64,000 nucleotides of DNA from positions 992,001 to 1,056,000 of the forward strand of contig NZ_CP108095.1 in the NCBI RefSeq assembly GCF_036194065.1, given 5' to 3'. Of this stretch, positions 1-7,441 are shown piece by piece. This DNA is from Streptomyces sp. NBC_00239. Its GTDB lineage: Bacteria > Actinomycetota > Actinomycetes > Streptomycetales > Streptomycetaceae. Made by a program: the position numbers and the translations under genes. How positions within the stretch are numbered: position 1 is the stretch's first letter; the number at the start of each line of letters is the position of its first letter. The notes under the pieces are model-generated. The model did not search any database, had not been told where the DNA came from, and was given only the letters and a program-made list of their open reading frames with translations.

Positions 1-161
1 GTCCAGCAGTTCTTCCTTGGCAGGTCCGCCAGCAGGCCCACCACCAACGCCGTTGCGTGGCGGCGTGGTTCGACCCGCGCGAACCGGCCCGCGATACGGC
101 CCGTCAGCTGGTCGAACATCGACCGCCACCGGGCAGGCACTACGCTGTGACCTGCGGCCAC
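1..161 (-). CDS. IS701-family transposase, N-terminal part (cut by window edge)
   Basis: Reading the minus strand from a GTG at 161 gives about 53 residues, including WRSMFDQLTGRIAGRFARVE and ALVVGLLADLPRKNCW. This is the usual N-terminus of IS701-type transposases of actinomycetes, which cut and paste their element. The frame is open to position 1, so the gene may be complete outside the window. It is preceded by an element end at 241-268 whose tip is CTAG. IS701 elements are known to prefer YTAR targets, which fits. The family call rests on the remembered N-terminal pattern and is fairly firm; the start codon is less certain. Confidence 0.7.
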   Translation of the reverse strand, partial: MAAGHSVVPARWRSMFDQLTGRIAGRFARVEPRRHATALVVGLLADLPRKNCW

Positions 162-240
162 CGCCTGATCTTCGTTGGTCGACACAACTCACGATGATCA
201 ACGGTGGCCGCAGCCGTCTCCGCACCGGCCCCGACCAGCA

Positions 241-268
241 AGATCACGACCTATGGCTGGAGTACTAG
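241..268 (-). mobile_element. IS701-like terminal end
   Basis: On the minus strand these 28 bases begin CTAGTACTCCAGCCATAGG and lie about 80 bases upstream of the transposase start, as a left end should. A copy with 25 of 28 identical bases lies at 1353-1380 next to a transposase C-terminus, which supports both as ends of related elements. The CTAG tip also supplies the TAG stop codon of the methyltransferase at 265-267. Confidence 0.7.
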
Positions 269-1053
269 TCGGCCTGCAGGACGAAGAACAGGAAGCACAG
301 GAAGCGCGGCTTGGCCGCGATGGCCTCGGGGAACATCTCGCGGGCGGCGGGATCAGGCTCCGGCTCGCTGATGACCGTAATCCGGAAACCGGCCCCGATG
401 AAAGCCTCGATCATCGCGTGCAGCGGCCTGTTCCACCTGCTCACCAGGGCGGTATGGCCGCCAATGGTCCACTCCACGGTCCATTTGGCGGTGTCGAAGT
501 AGTTGTGCTCGGCCTCGCGACCGGCCTCGCGGTGTATGAGGTTGATGGCAAAGGGATGGTCGACAGATGCGATCAGCCGACCGCCGGGCCTGAGTACGCG
601 TCGCAGCTCGGCCAGCGCCGGCCCCCAGTCCTCCAGATAGTGCAGCACCAGGGACGCCGTTACATCGTCGAATGTGTCATCAGCGTAAGGAAGCGGGCTG
701 CCCAGGTCCGCCACCTGCAGGTCCGCACCGTCGCCGAGCCGCCGCCGAGCCAGCTCCAGCATCCCGGCACTCGTGTCGAAGCCACTCACAACGGCGCCAC
801 GGTCGCGCAGCGCGGCAAACAGGGCCCCCGAGCCGCAGCCGGCGTCGAGAATCCGTCGGCCGGCCACGTCTCCAGCGAGGGCCAGCATCGCGGGCCGCTC
901 GTAGTAGGCATTGACCAGGTTGGTTTCGTTTGCGGCCGCGTACGCCTCGGCGAAGCTGTTGTAGTCGTTGGTCTTCGACGGTTCCGCACTCACTGCGGAC
1001 GGCGAGACCAGCTTGGTGGAGATCGCGTGCTCTTGGCGCTCACTTGAGATCAT
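265..1053 (-). CDS. class I SAM-dependent methyltransferase
   Basis: The 262-residue protein has the Rossmann motif I ILDAGCGSG at about 68-76, an acidic residue after the second strand (SGFDTS) and LRRVLRPGGRLIASVDHP in the post-I/motif III region, as in Methyltransf_11/25 enzymes. It should transfer a methyl group from S-adenosylmethionine to a small molecule; the substrate cannot be read. No signal peptide or membrane segment is seen. The ATG at 1053 has no clear Shine-Dalgarno sequence, so an internal start near residue 20 is possible. The last codon and stop fall in the tip of an IS701-like element end, so the natural C-terminus may have been trimmed when the element inserted. IS remnants lie on both sides. 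Confidence 0.85.
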   Translation of the reverse strand: MISSERQEHAISTKLVSPSAVSAEPSKTNDYNSFAEAYAAANETNLVNAYYERPAMLALAGDVAGRRILDAGCGSGALFAALRDRGAVVSGFDTSAGMLELARRRLGDGADLQVADLGSPLPYADDTFDDVTASLVLHYLEDWGPALAELRRVLRPGGRLIASVDHPFAINLIHREAGREAEHNYFDTAKWTVEWTIGGHTALVSRWNRPLHAMIEAFIGAGFRITVISEPEPDPAAREMFPEAIAAKPRFLCFLFFVLQAD

Positions 1054-1119
1054 GGTGCGGGAGACGTGTGCTGCACCAGTTCAGTTCCGGGCCGCTCCCG
1101 ACGGCCCTCACATCCTTCG

Positions 1120-1200
1120 AGATCCAACGAGCCGTTCGTTCCCGAGTTCGTCCAGCACCGCCCGGTGCAGCCGACGCCACAGGCCGGCCTCGGTCCATAC
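1120..1200 (-). pseudogene. IS5-family transposase scrap
   Basis: A short minus-strand stretch reads VWTEAGLWRRLHRAVLDELG and continues NERLV before stopping. That matches the N-terminal region typical of IS5-type transposases in Streptomyces. The frame is lost on both sides, and the scrap abuts the IS701-like C-terminal fragment at about 1200. It is a remnant only. Confidence 0.5.
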
Positions 1201-1352
1201 CGACCTGCACCGAGATCCAACGCCTGTTCACCACCCTGACCAGCCGGGCCCACGACCTCGCGCACCGACTCCGCTGGTCACACTGGCGACGCCGACACCA
1301 GGCCCGCGCCCGCGACTGCCACTACCGACGGCAAGCAACCGCCCAACCATGA
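1200..1352 (+). pseudogene. IS701-type transposase, C-terminal remnant
   Basis: Fifty codons ending at TGA 1350-1352 read AHRLRWSHWRRRHQARARDC followed by HYRRQATAQP, the familiar basic C-terminus of IS701-like transposases. The upstream part of the gene is missing and replaced by IS5-like sequence. A 28-base terminal end follows directly at 1353-1380. This is therefore the right end of a second, truncated element, in opposite orientation to the one at 1-268. Confidence 0.65.
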
Positions 1353-1380
1353 AGATCACGATCTACGGCTGGAGTGCTAG
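1353..1380 (+). mobile_element. IS701-like terminal end, right
   Basis: These 28 bases end in CTAG and match 241-268 at 25 of 28 positions in the same direction. They directly follow the transposase C-terminal remnant. Together the two ends bracket the methyltransferase as a roughly 1.1-kb segment, though no intact composite transposon is visible. Confidence 0.65.
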
Positions 1381-1436
1381 GCCGGAAGAGACGAGACGGC
1401 TCGGTACGGCGACGGCCGCCGGCCGGGCACGCGGTG

Positions 1437-1466
1437 TCGGCCCGCCCTTGCGAGAGGGCGGGCCGA
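1437..1466 (-). terminator. strong hairpin terminator after the collagenase gene
   Basis: Perfect 12-base arms TCGGCCCGCCCT and AGGGCGGGCCGA enclose a 6-base loop, 15 bases beyond the protease stop. Like many Streptomyces terminators it lacks a U-tract. It separates the protease gene from the IS debris. Confidence 0.8.
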
Positions 1467-1480
1467 CTGCTGCTGCGGGG

Positions 1481-4387
1481 TCAGAACTCGGTCGTGACCT
1501 TGACCTTGGCGAAGCCCTTCTTCGCGTACAGGCTGAGGTAGACGTAGCCGGGCTTGGGGTTCTTGACGGTGAGGGTCTCGGCGTTGCCGCTCTTGACCGA
1601 GCGCTTCGTGTACGCGCTCTTGGACGCCCACGTGGTCGGGTTGTAGTAGAGGTCCGCGTTGCCGGTGCCGCCCGAGACGGTGATCTTCAGGGCGGAGGTG
1701 CCGGCCGGGACCTTCAGGTAGAAGTAACGGTGGTCCCCGGTGGGGGCCTTGATGCTGCTGCGGTAGCAGTTCGCACCCATGACCTGGGGGTTCGGGTCCG
1801 TGCACTTCGCCAGCAGCACGCCGAACTTGGTCGTGATCTTGACGTTGGCGAAGCCCTCCACCGCGTGCAGGCTGATGAAGACGCGGCCCGACGGGTTCTT
1901 GACGGTCAGGGACTCGGTGTTGCCGCTCTTCACCGAGCGCTGCGTGTAGGCGCTGGTGGTGGCCCAGGTGGTGGGGTTGAAGTAGAGGTCGGCGTTGCCG
2001 GTGCCGCCCGCGACGGTGATCTTCAGGGCGGGGGTGCCGGCCGGGACGTCCAGGTAGAAGTAGCCGTAGTTCCCGGTGGTGGCGGCGACGTTGGAGCGGT
2101 AGCAGTTGTCACCGAGGACGCGGACGTCCGGGTGGGTGCACTCGGTGGCCGGGCCGGTGGCGGCGACGGTGACCGACTTGCCGGCGGTCGCGGTGGCGCC
2201 CTTGTTGTCCGTGACGGTCAGGCGGACGGTGTAGGTGCCGGCAGCCTTGTAGGTCTTGGACGGGTTGGCGGCGGTCGAGGTGCTGCCGTCGCCGAAGTCC
2301 CAGGCGCGGGAGGCGATGGTGCCGTCCGCGTCGGTGGAGGTGTCGGTGAGGTTGACGGTCAGGCCGTTCACCGCGGCGTTGAAGCCGGCCACCGGGGGCT
2401 TGTTGGTCGGCGGGTTGGTGCCGCCACCGCAGTCGCCGGCGGCGCACTTGGCGAGCCAGGCGGCGAAGTCGGCGTCGTAGCGGGTGCCGATGGTGGAGGT
2501 GAGCAGGGTGCGGGCGGCGGCCCAGTTGCCCGTGCGGTAGTGGCCGAGCAGGGTGGTGACGTCCTGCGGGTGCGACTGGATCATGTAGCGCACGGCGAGG
2601 TAGCCCCACCGGTAGACCCGGTCGGCGTCGGAGTTGTCGTAGGTGGTGTCGAACAGCGTGCTGAGCTTGTACGTGTTCTTGGCCGCCTCGGCGATGGCGC
2701 GGTCGTTGACGACGTTGAGGTAGTGGTACGAGACGTACTCGGCGGAGCCCTCGACCCACATCACGGTCGGGGTCTTCATGCCCTCGTTGAAGTCGCCGAG
2801 CATGTTGTAGCGGCCGTCGAGGTAGTGGGTGTACTCGTGGTTGAGGTTCCAGATCTGGAACGTCGGCCGGACCCACTCCGCCTCGTACGCGATGAAGCGC
2901 GGCAGGTTCCCGGCCGCGGCCGGGTTGCCCTCCAGGTACATGCCACCGTTGTCGGTGCTCATGTCGAAGATGATGCCGGCGTACGTCTTGTAGTCGGCGC
3001 TGGAGTCGAACACCACCATTTCGAGGGTGGTGTTGTTGTCATTGGCGACCGGGCCGCTGTCCTTCATCACGTTGTGGAAGAAGGCGTCCTGGTTGGCGAC
3101 GCTGGTGCACGTGGCGGTCAGGTCGGCGGCCGCGATCTGCTGGGCGACGATCCGCAGCGAGGGGCTGCACGTGTGCTTGACCGTCAGCACCGCGTCCTTC
3201 ACCCGCTGCGGCAGGTTGCAGGTGTTGTAGTAGGCGCAGTTGTCCGCGTCGTACTCGGTGGTCATCTCGGCCAGCGGGACCCAGAGCTGACCGCTGGCGC
3301 CGGTGATCGAGCCGCCGTCGAGGAGCTGCTTGACCAGCGGGCGGACGGTGGGCTTGACCGCCGCGTGCTGGAGGAAGCGGCCGAGCTCGCGGCCGGCGTT
3401 GGCGGCGAGGTAGGACTTCGAGGTGCCGAGCAGGTCCTTGTGGGCGACGGCGAAGTCGCGCAGCACGGTGAAGAGGCTCGGGTCGGCCTGCACGGCCGGG
3501 AGGAACTCCGGGGTCTGGTGGCCGCGGAACAGGATGGTGTAGCTGTTGTTGACGGCGGCGACCATCGACCACGAGGCGTCGTAGGACGAGTTGTAGCCGG
3601 TCAGCAGCCGCTTGACGACGTCGAGGTAGCGGGCGTTCTCCTGCGCGCTGTCGACCAGGATGACCGCCTCGGCCAGGGTCGCACCGTTGGCCTCGGTGAC
3701 GTCGCGGGAGCGCGGCGCGGAGTGGAAGGCGTCCAGGGCGCCGCGGATCGAGCTCTTCAGCGCCGGGCCGTACTCACCGACGGTGGGCTTGTTGTACCAC
3801 TGGACGAAGTAGCCGGCGCGCAGGAACAGCACCAGCTGGCCGGTCGAGGTGCTGTTGTCACCGGGGTAGCTGAGGGAGTTGGCGCGCATCGCGTCGGCGA
3901 CCGACACCATCTGCGCCTCGCGGAAGGCGGCCTTCGCGTCGGCGCCCTTCAGCAGGAACAGCGAGTTGATGCAGCCGATCTCGGACGCCTTGATCTGCTG
4001 GACGAGCGCGCTGCCGGTCTTCGAGGTGAAGTCCGCGACGTTGCAGGCGGCCGCGTCGAAGGACGCGCCGGCCCACGATCCCTTGGCGTCCTTGCGGTGT
4101 TCGGTGCGCGCCGCGTCCTTGGCGGCGGACCGGAGGGGGGCGCGCTGCGAAAGGTCCGCGTCCGGCCGGGCGGCGTGCTCGGCCTTCAGGGCGTCGGCGG
4201 CGGCCATCTCCGCCGAGGGCTGCGGAGCGAGGCCGGAGTTCCGGAACGGGGCCGGGGCGGGGGCGGGGGCCGTCGCCTCGCGCGCGAAGGCCTGCCCGGC
4301 GGGGGCGAGCATCGTCACGCCCAGACAACAGGCCAGGGCTGCTATGAGGGGCCGGACGCGGCCCTTGGTCGTGGGGGAACTACGCAT
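1481..4387 (-). CDS. secreted M9-type collagenase with PKD and two PPC domains
   Basis: The predicted 968-residue protein is a secreted zinc metalloprotease. The ATG at 4387 is preferred because it opens a typical signal peptide (basic start, then LIAALACCLGVTMLAPAG, then AFA) and has GGAGG upstream; the frame also runs open for another 73 codons. The zinc site HEYTH is at 517-521, followed by WVEGSAEY with the third-ligand glutamate, as in bacterial collagenases (MEROPS M9). The N-terminal half resembles the M9 activator region. A PKD domain (WDFGDGS) spans about 662-745, then two similar PPC domains at about 749-860 and 861-968 (both with GTGNADLY). PKD and PPC domains usually bind matrix. 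The role is probably digestion of collagen or gelatin-like protein. A strong hairpin follows the gene. Confidence 0.92.
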   Translation of the reverse strand: MRSSPTTKGRVRPLIAALACCLGVTMLAPAGQAFAREATAPAPAPAPFRNSGLAPQPSAEMAAADALKAEHAARPDADLSQRAPLRSAAKDAARTEHRKDAKGSWAGASFDAAACNVADFTSKTGSALVQQIKASEIGCINSLFLLKGADAKAAFREAQMVSVADAMRANSLSYPGDNSTSTGQLVLFLRAGYFVQWYNKPTVGEYGPALKSSIRGALDAFHSAPRSRDVTEANGATLAEAVILVDSAQENARYLDVVKRLLTGYNSSYDASWSMVAAVNNSYTILFRGHQTPEFLPAVQADPSLFTVLRDFAVAHKDLLGTSKSYLAANAGRELGRFLQHAAVKPTVRPLVKQLLDGGSITGASGQLWVPLAEMTTEYDADNCAYYNTCNLPQRVKDAVLTVKHTCSPSLRIVAQQIAAADLTATCTSVANQDAFFHNVMKDSGPVANDNNTTLEMVVFDSSADYKTYAGIIFDMSTDNGGMYLEGNPAAAGNLPRFIAYEAEWVRPTFQIWNLNHEYTHYLDGRYNMLGDFNEGMKTPTVMWVEGSAEYVSYHYLNVVNDRAIAEAAKNTYKLSTLFDTTYDNSDADRVYRWGYLAVRYMIQSHPQDVTTLLGHYRTGNWAAARTLLTSTIGTRYDADFAAWLAKCAAGDCGGGTNPPTNKPPVAGFNAAVNGLTVNLTDTSTDADGTIASRAWDFGDGSTSTAANPSKTYKAAGTYTVRLTVTDNKGATATAGKSVTVAATGPATECTHPDVRVLGDNCYRSNVAATTGNYGYFYLDVPAGTPALKITVAGGTGNADLYFNPTTWATTSAYTQRSVKSGNTESLTVKNPSGRVFISLHAVEGFANVKITTKFGVLLAKCTDPNPQVMGANCYRSSIKAPTGDHRYFYLKVPAGTSALKITVSGGTGNADLYYNPTTWASKSAYTKRSVKSGNAETLTVKNPKPGYVYLSLYAKKGFAKVKVTTEF

Positions 4388-4506
4388 GGGGATGGGCCTC
4401 CGAGCGGCCTGCGGGCCGTGTTGGGAACACGGCGGGTGTGGGGTAACGGCACGCGACGGCGACGGGAATTGGCGCAAACCCGGCGCTGTCGTGAGCACGG
4501 CAATCA

Positions 4507-4529
4507 GTGTGCGATGTAACATGGCACAC
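4507..4529. promoter_or_regulatory. inverted repeat upstream of the collagenase gene
   Basis: Arms GTGTGC and GCACAC flank an 11-base centre that itself contains ATGTAACAT. It lies about 120 bases upstream of the protease start, in an otherwise empty stretch (4388-4769), so it may be an operator or overlap the promoter. This is inference from symmetry and position. Confidence 0.35.
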
Positions 4530-4677
4530 ATCACATGGTGCTGAAAAGGGTCTGGGTTGGCTCTTTTCGATACCGCGACGGCGGACCGGGGCCCGGCGCC
4601 GTTCACCGCCCGGTCGTGGCGCGTTAACGGACCACGCCGTTCCGGCCGGCGCGATCCGGGCCGAAGGGCATACGGAA

Positions 4678-4698
4678 GCCCCGCCTCCGGAGCGGGGC
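4678..4698 (-). terminator. hairpin terminator after the TetR gene
   Basis: Arms GCCCCGC and GCGGGGC with a 7-base loop lie about 70 bases beyond the TetR-family stop. Apart from this hairpin and the inverted repeat at 4507, the 382 bases between the collagenase and TetR genes show nothing coding. Confidence 0.6.
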
Positions 4699-4769
4699 GG
4701 GGCGGTCTGCTTACCTGCGCGGCGCGCGAAATCCCTGGTCAGCGCCGCACAGTCGGGCCGGGAACGGTC

Positions 4770-5573
4770 TCAGGAACGCGCGCCCGAGCACACGCGGCCG
4801 CGCGGCGAGGCGGAACTCCCGGGAGCCCCGGGGCTCGTGAGGCCGCGGATGACGAACGTGACGCCGTCCTCGATGGCCGCTTCTCGCTCCTCCTCGGAAA
4901 GATCGGCGCGCGGCCCGAGCAGGAGGAGGGACAGGCCGTGCACGCCGGCCCAGGCGTTGAGGGCCGCCGATTCGACGGGCTCGGCGAGGTACCCGGCGGC
5001 GGCGACCGCGGCGAGCGATTCCTCCAGGATCCGGAACGGACCCCGCCGGGGGGCCGCGGCGGCGCCGGTCCCGGCCGAAGCGGCCGCACGGGACGAACCG
5101 GGCGCGCCGGACACCCCGGCCGCTTCGTGGCCGCCGGCACCCGAAGCAGCGGCGGTCGGCGTACCGGCACCCGACGCGCCGGCCCCCGCACCGCTCTGTC
5201 CGGCCGGGAACGACGTCGCGAACAACCCCGGATTGGCCAGCGCGTAGCGGATGTACGCCTCCCCCACGGCGTGCAGCCGGTTCACGGCATCGGCGCCGCC
5301 GGCCCCGGTGGCCCCGCACCGGCCCGATTCGGCGTCCATGGCATCGGCGAGGACGCCCCGGGCCTGCCGCGCCACCTCCCCCACCAGGTCGGGGAGCGAG
5401 GCGAAGTGGCGGTAGGCGGCGTTCGGCGAGACGCCGACCCGGCGGGCCGCCTCGCGCAGGACGATGGCCGACGGGCCGCCTTCACGGGCCAGTTCGACTC
5501 CGGCCTCCACCAGGGCCGCCCGGAGGTTTCCGTGGTGGTAGGTCTCCCGGTCGGCAGTGGTCTCTGGAGTCAT
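4770..5573 (-). CDS. TetR/AcrR-family transcriptional regulator
   Basis: The 267-residue protein starts with a TetR-type helix-turn-helix at about 15-62 (LREAARRVGVSPNAAYRHFA). The C-terminal ligand domain has the pattern of the WHG/TetR_C group. Between them, at about 125-170, lies an Ala-Gly-Ser-rich low-complexity insert, unusual for the family, which normally runs 190-220 residues. It is divergent from the membrane protein gene at 5780. A perfect-arm palindrome at 5587-5602, only 13 bases upstream of its own start, is a likely operator, so it probably represses itself and the divergent gene. The inducer cannot be read. Confidence 0.88.
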   Translation of the reverse strand: MTPETTADRETYHHGNLRAALVEAGVELAREGGPSAIVLREAARRVGVSPNAAYRHFASLPDLVGEVARQARGVLADAMDAESGRCGATGAGGADAVNRLHAVGEAYIRYALANPGLFATSFPAGQSGAGAGASGAGTPTAAASGAGGHEAAGVSGAPGSSRAAASAGTGAAAAPRRGPFRILEESLAAVAAAGYLAEPVESAALNAWAGVHGLSLLLLGPRADLSEEEREAAIEDGVTFVIRGLTSPGAPGSSASPRGRVCSGARS

Positions 5574-5586
5574 GCCCTCGTGTATA

Positions 5587-5602
5587 CGGCGTGAACACGC
5601 CG
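5587..5602. promoter_or_regulatory. palindromic operator candidate of the TetR regulator
   Basis: CGGCGTG and CACGCCG form 7-base perfect arms around AA, between the divergent TetR and membrane protein genes. Location next to the regulator start is typical of autoregulated TetR operators. No binding data are implied. Confidence 0.5.
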
Positions 5603-5680
5603 CTCACAAGCCGCAGTCGGCGGCTGGAACTCCCTCCCACGGGGTACGTCCGGGACGGATTCCCTTACCCCACAGGGGTG

Positions 5681-5709
5681 TTGACGCTGTCCACACGCGG
5701 TCATAAGTT
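5681..5709 (+). promoter_or_regulatory. sigma-70-like promoter for the DUF2306-like gene
   Basis: TTGACG at 5681-5686 and TAAGTT at 5704-5709 are separated by 17 bases, 71 bases upstream of the ATG at 5780. The match to the principal (HrdB-type) consensus is good for a GC-rich genome. Confidence 0.55.
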
Positions 5710-5779
5710 CACAGCGTCCACATCGCGGGCCGCGGCTCCCACGACGACGCCCGCCTTCCTCGACAGGTCGGGATCTCCC

Positions 5780-6550
5780 ATGCGCAGCAAGACACTCGTC
5801 CGCCCGCCCGCACCCCGCACCACACCGAAACCGGCCGCCGGAGGCCGGGTCAGCTGGACCGTCGTCCTCCTGTCGTCGCTCGCGATCGTCGGAGTCACCC
5901 TCGCCACCTACGCGCAGGGCCGTCTGCCCATCGACAGCTCGGGAGGCGGGCTGTCCTCCACGTACGCCGACCGCCCCCTGGCCGTCCAGATCGTCTTCTA
6001 CGTCCACGTCGTGACGGGCTCGCTGGCCCTGCTGCTGGGGCCGTTCCAGTTCTCCACGGCGCTGCGCCGCAGGTCCCTCGCCACCCACCGGTGGGTCGGA
6101 CGCCTGTACGTCACCGCCATCGCCGTCGCGTCCACGGCCGCCTTCGTCATGGCGTTCTTCAGCTCCATCGCCTTCAACGGCTTCTTCGGCTTCGGAAGCC
6201 TCGCCCTGCTGTGGGCGTGGACCACGTGGCGGGGATACCGCGCCGTCCGCGAAGGCGACCTCGACAGCCACCGCGCGTGGATGATCCGCAGCTTCGCCCT
6301 CACCTACGCCGCGGTCACGCTCCGCACCTGGCTCGGCGTCCTCATCGCCCTCCAACTCCTCGCCTCCGGCGGGGACCTCGACGGCGAACAGGCCTACGAC
6401 ACCGCCTACGGCGTCCTGCCCTTCCTGTGCTGGCTGCCCAACATCGTCGTGGCGGAGTTCCTCGTCCGCCGCCGCGGCCTGCCCTCGTACCGGCTCTGTC
6501 CCGCACCCGCCACGGACCCCACCCCGGACCCCCACCGGACCACCACCTGA
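5780..6550 (+). CDS. DUF2306-like integral membrane protein
   Basis: The 256-residue protein has about six hydrophobic segments, beginning with SWTVVLLSSLAIVGVTLATY. Histidines lie near membrane segments in FYVHVVTG, ATHRWVGRLYV and DSHRAWMIRSF, the pattern of the DUF2306 (YesK/YozB-like) group, whose function is not established. The ATG at 5780 is chosen because the 63 codons of open frame upstream would put the promoter at 5681 inside the gene. It is divergent from a TetR regulator that probably controls it, which suggests a stress- or ligand-induced membrane function. The gene ends 32 bases before the phosphatase-like gene, so the two may be cotranscribed. Confidence 0.8.
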   Translation: MRSKTLVRPPAPRTTPKPAAGGRVSWTVVLLSSLAIVGVTLATYAQGRLPIDSSGGGLSSTYADRPLAVQIVFYVHVVTGSLALLLGPFQFSTALRRRSLATHRWVGRLYVTAIAVASTAAFVMAFFSSIAFNGFFGFGSLALLWAWTTWRGYRAVREGDLDSHRAWMIRSFALTYAAVTLRTWLGVLIALQLLASGGDLDGEQAYDTAYGVLPFLCWLPNIVVAEFLVRRRGLPSYRLCPAPATDPTPDPHRTTT

Positions 6551-6582
6551 TCCCCGCCCGGGGCGCGGCTACCCTGTCCGTC

Positions 6583-7404
6583 ATGATCACTTCAAAGGAC
6601 CGGGATCCGGACGACACCGGGGTGGCGATCGCCGCGGCGCAGGCCGGAGCGGACGTGGTGCGCGCCCTGTACGGGCGGCGGCTCGCCCGCATCGACAAGG
6701 GCGCCGGGGACTTCGCCACCGAGGCCGACCTCGCGGCCGAGCGGGCGATCCTGGACGTCATCCGCACCGCCCGGCCCGGCGACGCGGTGCTCGGCGAGGA
6801 AGGCGGGCACCAGGGCCGCGCCGGCGCCGTGCGCCAGTGGCTGGTCGACCCGCTGTGCGGCACCCTCAACTACGGCGTCGGCAACATGCTGGTGGCCGTC
6901 AACGTGGCGATCCCGGGCGGCGCGGCGGCCGTCGCCGACCCGTTCAGCGGCGAGGTCTTCTTCACCGACGGCACGACCGCACGGGTGCGGTACGACGGGT
7001 CGGACGAGCCCCTCGCGCCCACCTCAGCCACCCGGCTGGTCGACGTCAACCTCGACCCGCCGTTCCCCAGCGCCCCCGGCTTCCGCGCGGTGGAACTGCT
7101 GGCCCACCCCGGTTTCGCCGAAGGGTTCCGGCCGCGCGTCGTGTCCACGACCCTCGCCCTGGCGTGGGTGGCCGCCGGCAAGCGCGCCGCGTACGTCACC
7201 GACGGCGGCGACCTGTCCGGCAGCGTGCACTTCGCCGCCGGCATAGCCCTGTGCCGGGCGGCGGGCTGCGTGGTCACCGGAATCGACGGCGCGCCCCTCG
7301 GGGACGCCGGCCGCGGCCTCGTCGCCGCCGCCGACGCCGACTCGCACGCACGGCTGATGTCGCTGATCGGCAACCGGACCCGGACCCCGGCGACCACCGT
7401 GTGA
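6583..7404 (+). CDS. inositol monophosphatase-like protein with altered metal ligands
   Basis: The 273-residue protein has the order of an inositol monophosphatase/FBPase-fold enzyme: GDFATEADL at about 42-50, GEEGG at 71-75 and WLVDPLCGTLNYGVG at 86-100. In active enzymes the second motif is DPxDGTxNF; here the second aspartate is Cys92. The C-terminal WDxAAG motif is replaced by VHFAAG (about 214-219), so its aspartate is His215. Two metal-binding carboxylates are therefore missing and the protein may be catalytically changed or inactive. It follows the membrane protein gene by 32 bases. The start ATG at 6583 gives the normal family length. The fold assignment is firm; the activity is not. 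Confidence 0.85.
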   Translation: MITSKDRDPDDTGVAIAAAQAGADVVRALYGRRLARIDKGAGDFATEADLAAERAILDVIRTARPGDAVLGEEGGHQGRAGAVRQWLVDPLCGTLNYGVGNMLVAVNVAIPGGAAAVADPFSGEVFFTDGTTARVRYDGSDEPLAPTSATRLVDVNLDPPFPSAPGFRAVELLAHPGFAEGFRPRVVSTTLALAWVAAGKRAAYVTDGGDLSGSVHFAAGIALCRAAGCVVTGIDGAPLGDAGRGLVAAADADSHARLMSLIGNRTRTPATTV

Positions 7405-7441
7405 CACCGTGGACCGGTGCCGCGCGGTGGCCGAAGTGCCG

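Noticed and set aside
968..4519. A plus-strand open frame of over 1100 codons opposite the collagenase
   Set aside because: It is Val/Gly/Arg-rich with no domain, while the minus frame shows a clear protease with signal peptide. High GC makes long antisense frames common here.
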